Shown: positions 7,987 to 16,845, counted from the stretch's first letter. The stretch: 45,939 nucleotides of DNA from an uncultured Clostridia bacterium (GCA_937874275.1 CALNAU010000196.1:1-45939), one strand, 5' to 3'. Notes: a model not told the origin generated them from the letters alone. Numbers and translations: made by a program.

Positions 7987-9086
7987 TCGAGAAAATCCTT
8001 CAATTTCTTGCTGCGGCTGGGGTGGCGCAGCTTGCGCAGCGCCTTGGCTTCAATCTGTCGTATACGCTCGCGGGTAACGTGGAACTCTTTGCCCACCTCT
8101 TCCAGCGTGCGCGGATTGCCATCATCCAGCCCAAAGCGCAGACGAAGCACCTTAGCCTCGCGTGGGGTCAGGGTATCCAACACCTCCCACAGCAGCTCTT
8201 TCATCAAAGCATTGGAGGCAGCTTCAGCCGGTGCCGGTGCGTCCTCATCCTGTATGAAGTCACCCAGGTGGCTGTCCTCTTCTTCGCCAATTGGGGTTTC
8301 CAGCGACACCGGCTCCTGCGCGATCTTGATAATCTCACGCACCTTGTTTTCACTGATACCCATGGCCTTGGCAATCTCCTCCGGGGTGGGCTCACGCCCA
8401 TACTCCTGCAATAGCTGGCGGGAGATACGAATCAGCTTGTTGATGGTCTCCACCATGTGCACGGGTATGCGAATGGTGCGCGCCTGGTCGGCAATGGCGC
8501 GTGTGATGGCCTGCCTGATCCACCAGGTGGCGTAGGTGGAAAACTTGTAGCCCTTGGTGTAGTCAAACTTCTCCACTGCCTTGATAAGGCCCAGGTTGCC
8601 CTCCTGTATCAAATCCAGAAACAGCATGCCGCGGCCGACATAACGTTTGGCGATGGAAACGACCAAGCGCAGATTGGCCTCGGCCAGTTCGCGCTTTGCG
8701 TGCTCATCCCCCGCTTCCATGCGTTTGGCGATTGCCACTTCTTCGTCAGCAGTCAGCAGGGGCACCTTGCCGATTTCCTTCAGGTACATGCGAACAGGGT
8801 CATCAATATTGATGGCCTCGGGCACCGTGAGGTCGATCTCTTCTTCCTCCTCGGTGTTATCCTCGGTATTTGACTCCTTGTCGCCGCCCTCTTTGTCGTC
8901 TTCCTTGCTCACTTGAATGCCCATGCTGTCCAGCGTCTCCAGCACCAGCTCAAACTGCTCGGGCTCCACCTCGTCAGTGGCCAGAATGGTTAAAATCTCA
9001 TTATAGCTGATGCTGCCCTTGGCCTTAGCGGCTTCGTACAGTTCCTGCAGCTTCTGATCCAGCTTCTGCTGTGCTTTCATACTCAT
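7983..9086 (-). CDS. rpoD: Primary sigma factor RpoD (SigA)
   Basis: Principal RNA polymerase sigma factor, which recognises the TTGACA/TATAAT promoters seen through this window. It has 367 residues: region 1.1 (about 1-65), an acidic linker with runs of E and D (about 62-85), region 1.2 (DDPVRMYLKEIG, about 96-106), region 2 (NLRLVVSIAKRYVGRG to YATWWIRQAI, about 138-194), region 3, and region 4 with the HTH RTLEEVGKEFHVTRERIRQI (about 326-345). Short region 1 typical of Gram-positive SigA. It overlaps dnaG by ATGA. Confidence 0.98.
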   Translation of the reverse strand: MSMKAQQKLDQKLQELYEAAKAKGSISYNEILTILATDEVEPEQFELVLETLDSMGIQVSKEDDKEGGDKESNTEDNTEEEEEIDLTVPEAINIDDPVRMYLKEIGKVPLLTADEEVAIAKRMEAGDEHAKRELAEANLRLVVSIAKRYVGRGMLFLDLIQEGNLGLIKAVEKFDYTKGYKFSTYATWWIRQAITRAIADQARTIRIPVHMVETINKLIRISRQLLQEYGREPTPEEIAKAMGISENKVREIIKIAQEPVSLETPIGEEEDSHLGDFIQDEDAPAPAEAASNALMKELLWEVLDTLTPREAKVLRLRFGLDDGNPRTLEEVGKEFHVTRERIRQIEAKALRKLRHPSRSKKLKDFLD

Positions 9087-10873
9087 CCAGAAACGTCCTT
9101 TCCTTCCCTTTGGGAGAGCATCAAGCTGTTCAACGTCTGCCGCAGCTGCATGATCTCTTCCAGCGCTTTTCGTTTGTCCTCGCCGGATAGTCGATCCACA
9201 TCCCGGCTGATATCCGCAATTCGTTGTCGTACTTTTTTACCGCGCAAGGTACGCAGGCATTCTTCGGCGGCGGGCATAGTCAGATCAATGCCTGTATCGC
9301 CAATGCGGCTGAAAACTTCGCTGGCCAGCGACCGCATCGCCTCATCCTCGGCTTCAGAGAGAATCTGCGCCGGCTTTCTGCCGTTCAGCAGTGCTTGCCC
9401 CAGCCCTTGTGTCAACGTGGCTTCAAAATCGTCCAGTCTCACCATGTCCTGCGGCAACCGGCCTGTCGCCAGAAGGGCGAGGAGCGTCTTTTCCGCTTCG
9501 TCAGCATCCTCGGGCGCCGCAGCGTGTAGCGAGCGCCGCCTGAATGATGCAGCAGACCTGCCATCCGTACCAACGCCGTCTGCCTTCTTTGGGAGGGTTA
9601 GCCGAACCTGTTCAGCCAGCACCTCCCTGGGGTAGCCGGTTTCCGCTTCCAGCCAACGGAGCAAGTCCTCCCGCTCCACCGGGCTGGACACCCCCGCAAT
9701 CAGGTTACAAGCCTCGCGGGAGAAGGCACTGTTGCCCTCCTCTGAACCAGTATCATACCCATTTTTCAAGCGAAGTAAGCGAAAGTGGTTCGCCCCCATG
9801 GGGCTGATGGCCTCAAAAGCCTCCCTGCCATCCCGACGCAACAGGTCATCCGGATCCAACCCGGACGGAAACCGCAGCACCCGGGCGGGAATCATCTCCT
9901 TTTGCAGAATGTCAAGCGCCCGCATGGTTGCCATCTGTCCGGCCTCATCCCCATCATAGGCCACCCAGACCTCGGGCGCCAGGCGCTTGAGCAGCCTTGC
10001 CTGTTCGGCGGTTAATGCTGTACCCAATGTGGCAACTGCACCCTGAATGCCATGCTGTGCAAGTGCCAGCACATCCATGTACCCCTCCACCAGAATCAAG
10101 CGTTTGAGGTCGCGCTGTTTTCTAAGAAAGTTCGCCCCGTAGACACCCAACCGCTTATTGAACACCTTTGTTTCCTGGGTGTTGAGGTACTTGGGTTGCG
10201 TATCCCCCATCGCCCTGCCGCCAAAGCCAACGGTTCTGCCATACAAATCGATGATGGGAAACATAGCCCTGCCCCGGAATACATCGTAGCTATGCCCCTC
10301 TTTGATGTGCACCAGGCCTGCGGCCGCCATTTCCTCCGCCGTGTAGCCCTTATCCTGCAAAAAATCCCGCAGGGTGCTCCACTCATCGCTGGATGCGCCA
10401 AGGCCAAAGCGCCGGACCATGCTGTCATCAATGCCGCGCTTGTGCAGGTAGTCAAGTACATGTTTCCCGGTGGGCGCGTAGAGATTGTTGTGATAAAACA
10501 GCGCCGCCTCCCGGTTGAGGTCAAACAACCGCTCCCTTTGTGACCGCTCCTGTTCTTCCCTGGGGTCAAACGTCTGCACCGGCTCCGGGATGTTCAACTG
10601 CTTGGCGATGTTTCGCAGCGCCTCAGGAAAGGTGAGCTTCTCCATCTCCATCACAAACTGGGCGACATTACCGCCGGCCTTGCAGCCAAAGCAGTGGTAG
10701 ACATTGCTCTCGCGGTTGACGGAGAAGGAGGGCGTCTTCTCGTTGTGAAAGGGGCACAGCCCGGTATAGTTGCGGCCCGCGCGCTTCAGCTTTACATAAG
10801 GCGACACAATATCTACAATGTCTGCACGGGCTAATACTTCATCGACCCATGCGTCCGGATACCTTCCGGCCAC
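9083..10873 (-). CDS. dnaG: DNA primase DnaG
   Basis: Synthesises RNA primers for replication. It has 596 residues: an N-terminal CHC2 zinc-binding domain with C40, H43, C61 and C64; the catalytic core with EGYMD (E263) and the toprim DGDEAG (about 307-312); and a C-terminal helicase-binding region (about 440-596). The start is GTG 10873 after a strong AAGGAGGTGA site. Second gene of the dgt-dnaG-rpoD-trmK-nif3 operon, the macromolecular-synthesis arrangement of Firmicutes. Confidence 0.97.
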   Translation of the reverse strand: MAGRYPDAWVDEVLARADIVDIVSPYVKLKRAGRNYTGLCPFHNEKTPSFSVNRESNVYHCFGCKAGGNVAQFVMEMEKLTFPEALRNIAKQLNIPEPVQTFDPREEQERSQRERLFDLNREAALFYHNNLYAPTGKHVLDYLHKRGIDDSMVRRFGLGASSDEWSTLRDFLQDKGYTAEEMAAAGLVHIKEGHSYDVFRGRAMFPIIDLYGRTVGFGGRAMGDTQPKYLNTQETKVFNKRLGVYGANFLRKQRDLKRLILVEGYMDVLALAQHGIQGAVATLGTALTAEQARLLKRLAPEVWVAYDGDEAGQMATMRALDILQKEMIPARVLRFPSGLDPDDLLRRDGREAFEAISPMGANHFRLLRLKNGYDTGSEEGNSAFSREACNLIAGVSSPVEREDLLRWLEAETGYPREVLAEQVRLTLPKKADGVGTDGRSAASFRRRSLHAAAPEDADEAEKTLLALLATGRLPQDMVRLDDFEATLTQGLGQALLNGRKPAQILSEAEDEAMRSLASEVFSRIGDTGIDLTMPAAEECLRTLRGKKVRQRIADISRDVDRLSGEDKRKALEEIMQLRQTLNSLMLSQREGKDVSG

Positions 10874-10923
10874 GCTCCCTTCACCTCCTTGTGTAGTTTC
10901 GCCATTTCCGGGGTATCTCCTGC

Positions 10924-11925
10924 CTACAGGGCGGAGAAGCTGTCGGGAATAAAGAGTTTGCTAAACATGCGCATCGCGAATCTGTCGGTCATGGATGCCA
11001 CATAGTCGGTCACTGCCCTGGCTGTCCCCTCTTTGTACACGATGGTCACAAACTCCAGCGGCATCTCCGCTGGGTGGTTGATGAAGTACTCATACAAAGT
11101 TGCCAGCACGAAGTCGCACTTTTTCTCCTCGTCAGAGCGCCAGCTGTCCTGATACACGCGCTCAAACAGAAAGCTGCGCATGGCATCCGATGCTTCCTGC
11201 ACCTTATCCCCGGTCAGAATGTCGGGTTGCCCCTCACTATGGGCAACCAAATCGGCAATCATGGTATGAATGCGCTCCCCATGCGTAGCGCCCAGCACCT
11301 TTAAATAGCTGGCGGGCAGCTCACTGGTCTTGAGAATACCACCCCGCAGCGCGTCATCAATGTCGTGGTTGATATACGCAATGCGGTCGGCCTTGCCCAC
11401 CACACGGCCCTCCAAAGTGGCTGCCCTGCCCTTGCCGGAGTGGTTGAGTATGCCGTCACGCACCTCCCACGACAGATTGAGCCCACCCTTGCCTTCCAAC
11501 ACTTCCACCATCCGCAAGCTTTGCTCGTTATGCCGAAAGCCGTCCGGGTTGACGCGGCTTAGTGTGCGCTCTCCAATATGCCCGAATGGTGTATGCCCAA
11601 GGTCGTGCCCAAGGGCAATGGCCTCGGTCAAATCCTCATTGAGCCGCAGCGCCCTGGCGATGGTACGCGCTACCTGGGCCACCTCCAGCGTATGGGTGAG
11701 CCTGGTGCGGTAGTGGTCCCCCTCGGGTGACACAAACACCTGTGTCTTGAATTGGAGGCGTCGAAAGCTCTTGGAGTGAATGATGCGGTCGCGATCGCGC
11801 TGGTATTGGGTGCGCATCTCACAGGCCGCCATCGGCCGCTCTCGGCCCCGACTATTGACACTCTTTGCCGCATAGGGAGAAAGCTCCCGTTCCTCCCATT
11901 GCTCCGTCCGCTCCCTGATGTTCAC
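10924..11925 (-). CDS. dgt: Deoxyguanosinetriphosphate triphosphohydrolase-like protein (HD superfamily)
   Basis: HD-domain phosphohydrolase, probably a dNTP triphosphohydrolase controlling dNTP pools. Motifs seen: FKTQVF, TRLTHTLEVAQVAR (first His), GHDLGHTPFGH (HD pair) and INHDIDDAL (last Asp). The start is placed at GTG 11925, preceded by AGGGGGTG, giving 333 residues. The longer frame starting at TTG 11982 would begin inside the -35 box of a good promoter and is rejected. First gene of the operon with dnaG and rpoD. The nucleotide preference cannot be told from sequence. Confidence 0.9.
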   Translation of the reverse strand: MNIRERTEQWEERELSPYAAKSVNSRGRERPMAACEMRTQYQRDRDRIIHSKSFRRLQFKTQVFVSPEGDHYRTRLTHTLEVAQVARTIARALRLNEDLTEAIALGHDLGHTPFGHIGERTLSRVNPDGFRHNEQSLRMVEVLEGKGGLNLSWEVRDGILNHSGKGRAATLEGRVVGKADRIAYINHDIDDALRGGILKTSELPASYLKVLGATHGERIHTMIADLVAHSEGQPDILTGDKVQEASDAMRSFLFERVYQDSWRSDEEKKCDFVLATLYEYFINHPAEMPLEFVTIVYKEGTARAVTDYVASMTDRFAMRMFSKLFIPDSFSAL

Positions 11926-11953
11926 CTGGCACCCCCTGCTTTCAGCGTATCGC

Positions 11954-11982
11954 TGAATATACAATACTGCATGAAAGGTCAA
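11954..11982 (-). promoter_or_regulatory. Candidate promoter of the dgt-dnaG-rpoD operon
   Basis: Minus-strand -35 TTGACC (11977-11982), 17-nt spacer, -10 TATTCA (11954-11959), with an alternative -10 TATATT 2 nt closer. It predicts a start about 20 nt before the dgt SD and decides the dgt start codon. Confidence 0.55.
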
Positions 11983-11998
11983 TTCTCCTGCCTGAACC

Positions 11999-12025
11999 CA
12001 AAAAGAAGCGGCCGCGCTGCGGCCG
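11999..12025 (-). terminator. Rho-independent terminator after trmD
   Basis: Perfect 7-bp all-GC stem (CGGCCGC/GCGGCCG, arms 12009-12015 and 12019-12025) with a 3-nt loop, followed on the minus strand by CTTCTTTTT. It lies 23 nt after the trmD stop and closes the ylxM-trmD operon. Confidence 0.75.
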
Positions 12026-12048
12026 AAATCGATCGATATCCATAGGGG

Positions 12049-12783
12049 CTAATCCAGCGATATTCCCTGTTCTTTCAACCACTGACGCTCCTGCGCTGAG
12101 ATATCCGCTTGCCGCAGCATATCCGGCCTGCGCTGTGCCGTCAGCAGTAGCGATTGCTGCCTGCGCCAGGCCTGAATGCGCGCATGATCTCCGCTGAGCA
12201 GCACTTCGGGCACCTCTTGCCCCTCAAACACGCGCGGCCTGGTATACTGCGGATACTCGAGCAAGCCATCGGACGAAAAGCTTTCATCTGCCGCGCTTTC
12301 TTCCGATCCTAACACACCATCCAGCAGGCGCGCCACACAATCGATGAGCACCATAGCCGGCAATTCCCCGCCCGTCAGCACATAATCACCGACAGAGATC
12401 TCCAAGTCGATGTGGCTCTCAATCACCCGCTCGTCCACCCCTTCGTAATGACCGCAAACCAGCAGCAAGCGCTCCTCGCGGCTTAGTTCCTGCGCCAGTT
12501 CCTGGGTCAATACCTGTCCACGGGGGCTGAGCAAAATGCGCTTTCCGATAAACGGGCGCGGGGCAACCGAACGGATGGCGTCAACCAATGGCTGCACCAT
12601 CATCAGCATGCCCGCCCCACCACCGAAAGGGTAGTCATCGGTATTTTTGTGTTTGCGCTTGGAATATGGGCGAATGTCATGCACCTGCAAATCCAGCAGC
12701 GCCGCCTGACGCGCGCGGCCTATCACACTGGCATCCAGCGCTGAGAACATCTGCGGGAAGAGGGTAAGCACATCAATCCTCAA
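12049..12783 (-). CDS. trmD: tRNA (guanine(37)-N1)-methyltransferase TrmD
   Basis: SPOUT-class knotted methyltransferase that makes m1G37 next to the anticodon and prevents frameshifting. It has 244 residues with the family pattern MRIDVLTLFPQMF at the N-terminus, GGGAGMLM (about 54-61), CGHYEGVDERV (about 109-119) and the knot ISVGDYVLTGGELPAM (about 128-143). The start is TTG 12783, overlapping the end of rimM by 11 nt. Last gene of the ylxM-ffh-rpsP-khpA-rimM operon, followed by a terminator. Confidence 0.97.
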   Translation of the reverse strand: MRIDVLTLFPQMFSALDASVIGRARQAALLDLQVHDIRPYSKRKHKNTDDYPFGGGAGMLMMVQPLVDAIRSVAPRPFIGKRILLSPRGQVLTQELAQELSREERLLLVCGHYEGVDERVIESHIDLEISVGDYVLTGGELPAMVLIDCVARLLDGVLGSEESAADESFSSDGLLEYPQYTRPRVFEGQEVPEVLLSGDHARIQAWRRQQSLLLTAQRRPDMLRQADISAQERQWLKEQGISLD

Positions 12784-13303
12784 TCACAGCCACCTCATCC
12801 AGCAGTGCTTCGTTTACCACAATGATGCCCTTGGCCACATCCACCGTGGGGATGGCTATTTTGAGTGCGGGGATCATCATGCGACCCGGTTGTCTGTCAA
12901 TCACGTAGACATCGTTGGCGCCCGGCTGCAGCACCTCCGTCAGAACGCCCAGCGCATTCCCCTGTGTATCCACCACGCGGCAGCCAATCAAATCGGCAAT
13001 GAAGTGATGGTCCGGCGGTAATGCAACAGCCTCGGCACGCGGAACCGACAGCAACCAGCCACGCTGAGCCTCTGCCACATTGCGCGAGGTGCTGCCATTG
13101 AGTATGGCATAGACAAAACCTTCCCGTACCGATATCTGCTCAATGGGCATGCTCTTTGCGGGCTGTTGCTCAGATGTTTGCACCAGAACGGTTTGCAGGC
13201 TTAGAAACCTGTCCGGGTCATCCGTCTCCGGCTTAATCTTTACCTGCCCCGCGATGCCCTGGGGCTTGACGACGACGCCTATCAGCAGTCGCTCCGACAG
13301 CAT
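12773..13303 (-). CDS. rimM: Ribosome maturation factor RimM
   Basis: Helps assemble the head of the 30S subunit and binds S19. It has 176 residues: an N-terminal RimM barrel (IGVVVKPQGIAGQVKIKPET at about 8-27) and a C-terminal PRC barrel (about 97-170, with DLIGCRV and IPALKIAIPTVDV). ATG 13303 has AGAAGGAG upstream. It is separated from khpA by 49 nt that hold a perfect hairpin. Confidence 0.95.
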   Translation of the reverse strand: MLSERLLIGVVVKPQGIAGQVKIKPETDDPDRFLSLQTVLVQTSEQQPAKSMPIEQISVREGFVYAILNGSTSRNVAEAQRGWLLSVPRAEAVALPPDHHFIADLIGCRVVDTQGNALGVLTEVLQPGANDVYVIDRQPGRMMIPALKIAIPTVDVAKGIIVVNEALLDEVAVIED

Positions 13304-13323
13304 ATCCTACTCCTTCTGTTCGA

Positions 13324-13349
13324 AAAGCGCCGCATCACAGCGGCGCTTT
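13324..13349 (-). terminator. Hairpin inside the operon, between khpA and rimM
   Basis: Perfect 10-bp stem AAAGCGCCGC (13324-13333) with GCGGCGCTTT (13340-13349) and a 6-nt loop. It starts 3 nt after the khpA stop and ends about 10 nt before the rimM SD. Only TT follows it on the minus strand, so it is either a leaky attenuator or an mRNA-stability element that separates the upstream ribosomal genes from rimM-trmD. Confidence 0.5.
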
Positions 13350-13352
13350 GGG

Positions 13353-13580
13353 TTACTGAATCTCTACAAACACAGGCTTGCCGCCCTTTTCGGTGGCCGC
13401 CTTGACCACGCTGCGAATCGCCTTGGCGATGCGGCCCTGTTTGCCAATGATTTTGCCCATGTCATCCTGAGCTACATTCAGCTCCAGAATGATTGCCTCG
13501 GGCCCTTCCGTTTCCGTTACAACGACCTCATCGGGGTGTTCCACCAGCGACTTGGCCAGGAAAAGGACCAATTCCTTCAT
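13353..13580 (-). CDS. khpA: KH-domain RNA-binding protein KhpA
   Basis: Small cytosolic RNA-binding protein. In streptococci KhpA forms a complex with KhpB/EloR and affects cell elongation. It has 75 residues from ATG 13580 (an upstream frame extension runs through the SD and is rejected). A single KH domain with the GxxG loop IGKQGR at about 45-50. It lies between rpsP and rimM, its usual place in Firmicutes. Confidence 0.93.
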   Translation of the reverse strand: MKELVLFLAKSLVEHPDEVVVTETEGPEAIILELNVAQDDMGKIIGKQGRIAKAIRSVVKAATEKGGKPVFVEIQ

Positions 13581-13599
13581 CTGGTTCTCCTTTACGGGT

Positions 13600-13848
13600 T
13601 CACTCCTGGATGGCGCCAACCTTCTTGAGCAGCACGCGGACAGTATCCGTGGGCTGGGCACCATTCTTCATCCAGTTGGCTGCCTTCTCAGCATCTATCT
13701 TAATCTGAGCAGGGTTGGTCATCGGGTCGTAGGTGCCGATTTCCTCAATGAAACGGCCATCGCGGGGGGTGCGCTCATCAGCAACAACTACGCGGTAGAA
13801 GGGCTTCTTTTTCATGCCCATCCTCTTGAGACGAATCTTGACTGCCAT
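13600..13848 (-). CDS. rpsP: 30S ribosomal protein S16
   Basis: Structural protein of the small subunit body. It has 82 residues with the typical N-terminus MAVKIRLKRMG, then KKKPFYRVVVADER and GTYDPMTNP. A strong GGAGG site precedes ATG 13848. It follows ffh after a 64-nt gap and precedes khpA by 19 nt, the standard arrangement. Confidence 0.98.
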   Translation of the reverse strand: MAVKIRLKRMGMKKKPFYRVVVADERTPRDGRFIEEIGTYDPMTNPAQIKIDAEKAANWMKNGAQPTDTVRVLLKKVGAIQE

Positions 13849-13912
13849 GTGGGGGGTCCTCCTTCAATCAGTAAGTATCTATGGTAATCATATCGGGATG
13901 ATTGCCTGCGGG

Positions 13913-15238
13913 TTAGAAGGGCATCTGCATCTTGCGGCGCATGCCGCGTTTGTTGCCCATCATCTGCTTCATCATTTTGCGCATCTGCTCAAACTGGCGC
14001 ATCAGCTGGTTGACATCCTGCACCGTGACACCGGCACCCGCGGCAATGCGCCGTCTGCGGCTGGCGTTGAGAATGTCCGGGCGATGCCGCTCCTTGAGCG
14101 TCATGCTGCGGATGATGGCTTCGGGTTTTTTCATGGCGTCGTCATCGATTTCAACGCCCTTTAACTTGTTGCCAACGCCCGGCAGCAACCCCAGCACGTT
14201 TTGCAGCGGTCCCATCTTTTTGAGCTGCTGCATCTGGTCCAGGAAATCGTCCAGCGAAAGTTCCTCAATGCCCTTGTTCTTGGCCTGTTTCTCGGCCTCC
14301 TGGGCGTCCATCGCCTCGGTTGCCTTCTCGATGAGGGTCAGCACGTCGCCCATGCCCAAAATGCGGGAAGCCATACGATCCGGGTGGAAAGGCTCAATAG
14401 CGTCCATCTTTTCGCCGGTGCCGGCGAACTTGATGGGCTTGCCTGTAACAGCCCGCACGCTCAGCGCCGCGCCACCGCGCGTATCGCCATCCAACTTGGT
14501 GATGATGACACCATCGATGGTCAACTGCTCGTTGAAAGCGGTGGCCACGTTGACCGCGTCCTGGCCGGTCATGGCATCCACCACCAGCAGAATTTCCTGC
14601 GGCTTTACGGCGGTCTTGATGCGGTCCAGCTCGCCCATGAGGTTCTCATCCACGTGCAGGCGACCGGCAGTATCCAGTATCAGCACATCATGGCCATAGT
14701 AGCGGGCGTGCTCCACCGCTTCTTTGGAGGTGAGTACTGGATCCTGTGTGCCTTTTTCAAACACCGGCACCTTCACCCGCTCGCCCACCACCTGCAATTG
14801 CTTGATGGCGGCAGGGCGATAGATATCGCAGGCGGCCAGCAGCGGCTTCTTCCCCTGCTTTTGCAGGTAGCCTGCCAGTTTGCCCGCCATGGTGGTTTTA
14901 CCCGAGCCCTGCAAACCGCACAGCATATAAATGGTTGGCACCGAGGAAGACCAGGTAAGCCGTGCATTGGCGCCGCCCATCAGGGCCGTCAGCTCTTCAT
15001 TGACAATCTTTACAACCTGCTGGCCGGCATTGAGTGCGGAAAGAATTTCCGTACCCACGCAGCGCTCGGTGACTTTTTTAATAAAGTCCTTTACGACAAC
15101 ATAGTTGACGTCGGCTTCGAGCAGCGCCATGCGCACCTCGCGCATCGCGTCCTTGACGTTTTGCTCGTTCAGCTTGCCCTTGCCGGTCAGCTTTTTGAAC
15201 GCGCGTTGCAGTTTATCACTTAAGCCTTCAAAGGCCAT
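13913..15238 (-). CDS. ffh: Signal recognition particle protein Ffh (SRP54)
   Basis: GTPase that binds signal sequences and the SRP RNA and targets nascent membrane proteins to FtsY and SecYEG. It has 441 residues: an N domain (about 1-85), a G domain with GLQGSGKT (108-115), DTAGR and TKLDGDTRGG, and a Met-rich M domain (about 300-441) ending in a basic, Met-rich tail for RNA and signal peptides. The SD GGAGGAG precedes ATG 15238, which lies within the end of ylxM (19-nt overlap). Confidence 0.98.
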   Translation of the reverse strand: MAFEGLSDKLQRAFKKLTGKGKLNEQNVKDAMREVRMALLEADVNYVVVKDFIKKVTERCVGTEILSALNAGQQVVKIVNEELTALMGGANARLTWSSSVPTIYMLCGLQGSGKTTMAGKLAGYLQKQGKKPLLAACDIYRPAAIKQLQVVGERVKVPVFEKGTQDPVLTSKEAVEHARYYGHDVLILDTAGRLHVDENLMGELDRIKTAVKPQEILLVVDAMTGQDAVNVATAFNEQLTIDGVIITKLDGDTRGGAALSVRAVTGKPIKFAGTGEKMDAIEPFHPDRMASRILGMGDVLTLIEKATEAMDAQEAEKQAKNKGIEELSLDDFLDQMQQLKKMGPLQNVLGLLPGVGNKLKGVEIDDDAMKKPEAIIRSMTLKERHRPDILNASRRRRIAAGAGVTVQDVNQLMRQFEQMRKMMKQMMGNKRGMRRKMQMPF

Positions 15239-15615
15239 GCTTCTGTCTCCTCCTCTTGCAGGTAATCATTCAGCAGGCGGGACGCCCGGCTCAGGTTGTC
15301 GCTTACATTTTCCCCTGCCATGGCCTGTTCGATAAGACACCGGCAGGTCGTGATGGCCTCCTGCTGGCTGGCAAAGCGCCGAACCAGGCCGAGGCCTTCT
15401 TCCAACTGATCCAACCGTTCAAAAGCGCGGTTCAGTGTATCGTTGACGCATTGGCGGGTGACGCCCAAGTGCTTGGCAATCTCGGCCAGACCCAAATCCT
15501 CATCGCAGTACAGGCCGAGCATGGCCTGTTGACGCGCAGTAAGCAGCGAGCCATAAAAGGAAGTCAGGACGCCATAGTCCACCCTGCGCTCCAACCCACT
15601 GCCCCGTTCCGACAT
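15220..15615 (-). CDS. ylxM: YlxM-family helix-turn-helix protein
   Basis: Small protein of 131 residues with a sigma-70 region-4-like HTH (DLGLAEIAKHLGVTRQCVND at about 42-61). Members are almost always encoded just upstream of ffh, and streptococcal YlxM has been reported to interact with the SRP. ATG 15615 has AGGAGGG at the right spacing; the longer frame to 15630 is not needed. First gene of the operon, transcribed from a near-perfect promoter, with an inverted repeat in its short leader. Confidence 0.9.
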   Translation of the reverse strand: MSERGSGLERRVDYGVLTSFYGSLLTARQQAMLGLYCDEDLGLAEIAKHLGVTRQCVNDTLNRAFERLDQLEEGLGLVRRFASQQEAITTCRCLIEQAMAGENVSDNLSRASRLLNDYLQEEETEAWPLKA

Positions 15616-15651
15616 ACACCCTCCTGTCAAGCTGTTTTACCTGACAGAGGG

Positions 15652-15679
15652 ATTATACACCGTCACGCAATTTTGTCAA
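15652..15679 (-). promoter_or_regulatory. Strong sigma-A promoter of ylxM-ffh-rpsP-khpA-rimM-trmD
   Basis: Minus-strand TTGACA (15674-15679) and TATAAT (15652-15657), both exact consensus, with a 16-nt spacer. The transcript should begin near 15645, only about 30 nt before the ylxM start. An inverted repeat (15624-15629/15642-15647) occupies most of that leader. Confidence 0.85.
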
Positions 15680-15696
15680 GCATTGATCCTTGACGA

Positions 15697-16845
15697 TTAT
15701 AGATCGATGATTTCTGCCTTCTCTATTGCTTCGGCCATCAGCACCTCCGCGTTATCCATCCTCTGCTCGGCCAAAGCCGTTTTATCCAATTTAGGCTGCG
15801 TGACCGGATGGCGCGGCGTGAACACGGTACAGCAGTCCTCGTAGGGCAGGCAGGATGTTTCGTAGGTACCGATTCGCTGGGCATAGTCAATGATTTCGCT
15901 CTTGTCAAAGCCAATCAGCGGGCGGAACACCGGCCCTTCCACCACCGCGTCGGTACAGGCCAGGGCACTCATGGTCTGGCTGGCCACCTGGCCGATGGAT
16001 TCGCCGGTAATCAGCGCTTGAGCGCGTTCTTTCCTCGCGATTCCTTCGGCGATGCGCATCATGTACCTGCGCATTATCAACGTCGTGTAATCCTCGGGGC
16101 ACTGCTCGTGGATGCGCATCTGAATGTCGGTGAACGGGACCACATAGACCCGCATGCCCCCGCAATATCCCGATAGCGTGCGGGCCAATTCCAGCACCTT
16201 TTCCTTGGAGCGCTCGCCCGTATACGGGAAGGAGTGGAAATGCACCGCGCACAGGCTGACGCCACGCTTGGCAATCATATAGCCCGCGACCGGGCTGTCA
16301 ATCCCGCCGGATAGCAGCAGCGCTGCACGCCCATTGCTGCCCACAGGCATGCCGCCGGGGCCCGGGTACACGCGTACATACAGGTACGCGTAATCGCGAA
16401 TCTCCACATTCAGGGCATGGTCAGGCGTACGGATATCCACCCGCAGGTCCGGCCGCCGTGACAGGATGTAGCCGCCCAGCTGCGCGTTGATTTCCGGCGA
16501 ATCCATGGGGTAGCGCTTGTCCGCCCGGCGGGCATACACCTTAAATGTGCCTTCCAGCCCTTCCATTAGCTGAAGCGCCTGCGCACAGATGGCTTTAAAA
16601 TCATCCTTTTCCATCTCGACGGCGGGGCATACTGAATGAACACCGAACACACGGGTCAGCGCCCGGATACAGCTCTGCGTGTCTGTCATCCCCCGCACGT
16701 AGATGCGGCTGTCATGCAGCACCGCCTGGCCGCCGAATGCCTTGACGGCATTTTTGACCCGGGACAACAGCAGGTTTTGAAAGTAGGGGCGGTTGAGGCC
16801 TTTCAGATAAATCTCGCCGTAGCGTACCATGATTAATTCGCGCAT
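15697..16845 (-). CDS. thiI: tRNA 4-thiouridine synthase / thiamine sulfur transferase ThiI, without rhodanese domain
   Basis: Transfers sulfur for s4U8 in tRNA and, in many bacteria, to ThiS for thiazole synthesis. It has 382 residues: an N-terminal ferredoxin-like domain (about 1-58), a THUMP domain (about 60-165) and a PP-loop domain with SGGIDS (179-184). It ends without the rhodanese domain found in E. coli ThiI, as in Bacillus, where a dedicated cysteine desulfurase (NifZ) supplies the sulfur. The adjacent upstream gene here is such a desulfurase. Last gene of the long asp23-thiI run. No obvious terminator lies before the ylxM promoter. Confidence 0.96.
   Translation of the reverse strand: MRELIMVRYGEIYLKGLNRPYFQNLLLSRVKNAVKAFGGQAVLHDSRIYVRGMTDTQSCIRALTRVFGVHSVCPAVEMEKDDFKAICAQALQLMEGLEGTFKVYARRADKRYPMDSPEINAQLGGYILSRRPDLRVDIRTPDHALNVEIRDYAYLYVRVYPGPGGMPVGSNGRAALLLSGGIDSPVAGYMIAKRGVSLCAVHFHSFPYTGERSKEKVLELARTLSGYCGGMRVYVVPFTDIQMRIHEQCPEDYTTLIMRRYMMRIAEGIARKERAQALITGESIGQVASQTMSALACTDAVVEGPVFRPLIGFDKSEIIDYAQRIGTYETSCLPYEDCCTVFTPRHPVTQPKLDKTALAEQRMDNAEVLMAEAIEKAEIIDL

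Noticed and set aside
11926..11982. N-terminal extension of dgt from TTG 11982
   Set aside because: This TTG forms part of the -35 box of the operon promoter, so it would not be transcribed.
14201..15223. 340-residue open frame on the plus strand
   Set aside because: It is antisense to ffh (with SRP54 motifs and SD) and has no protein-like features.
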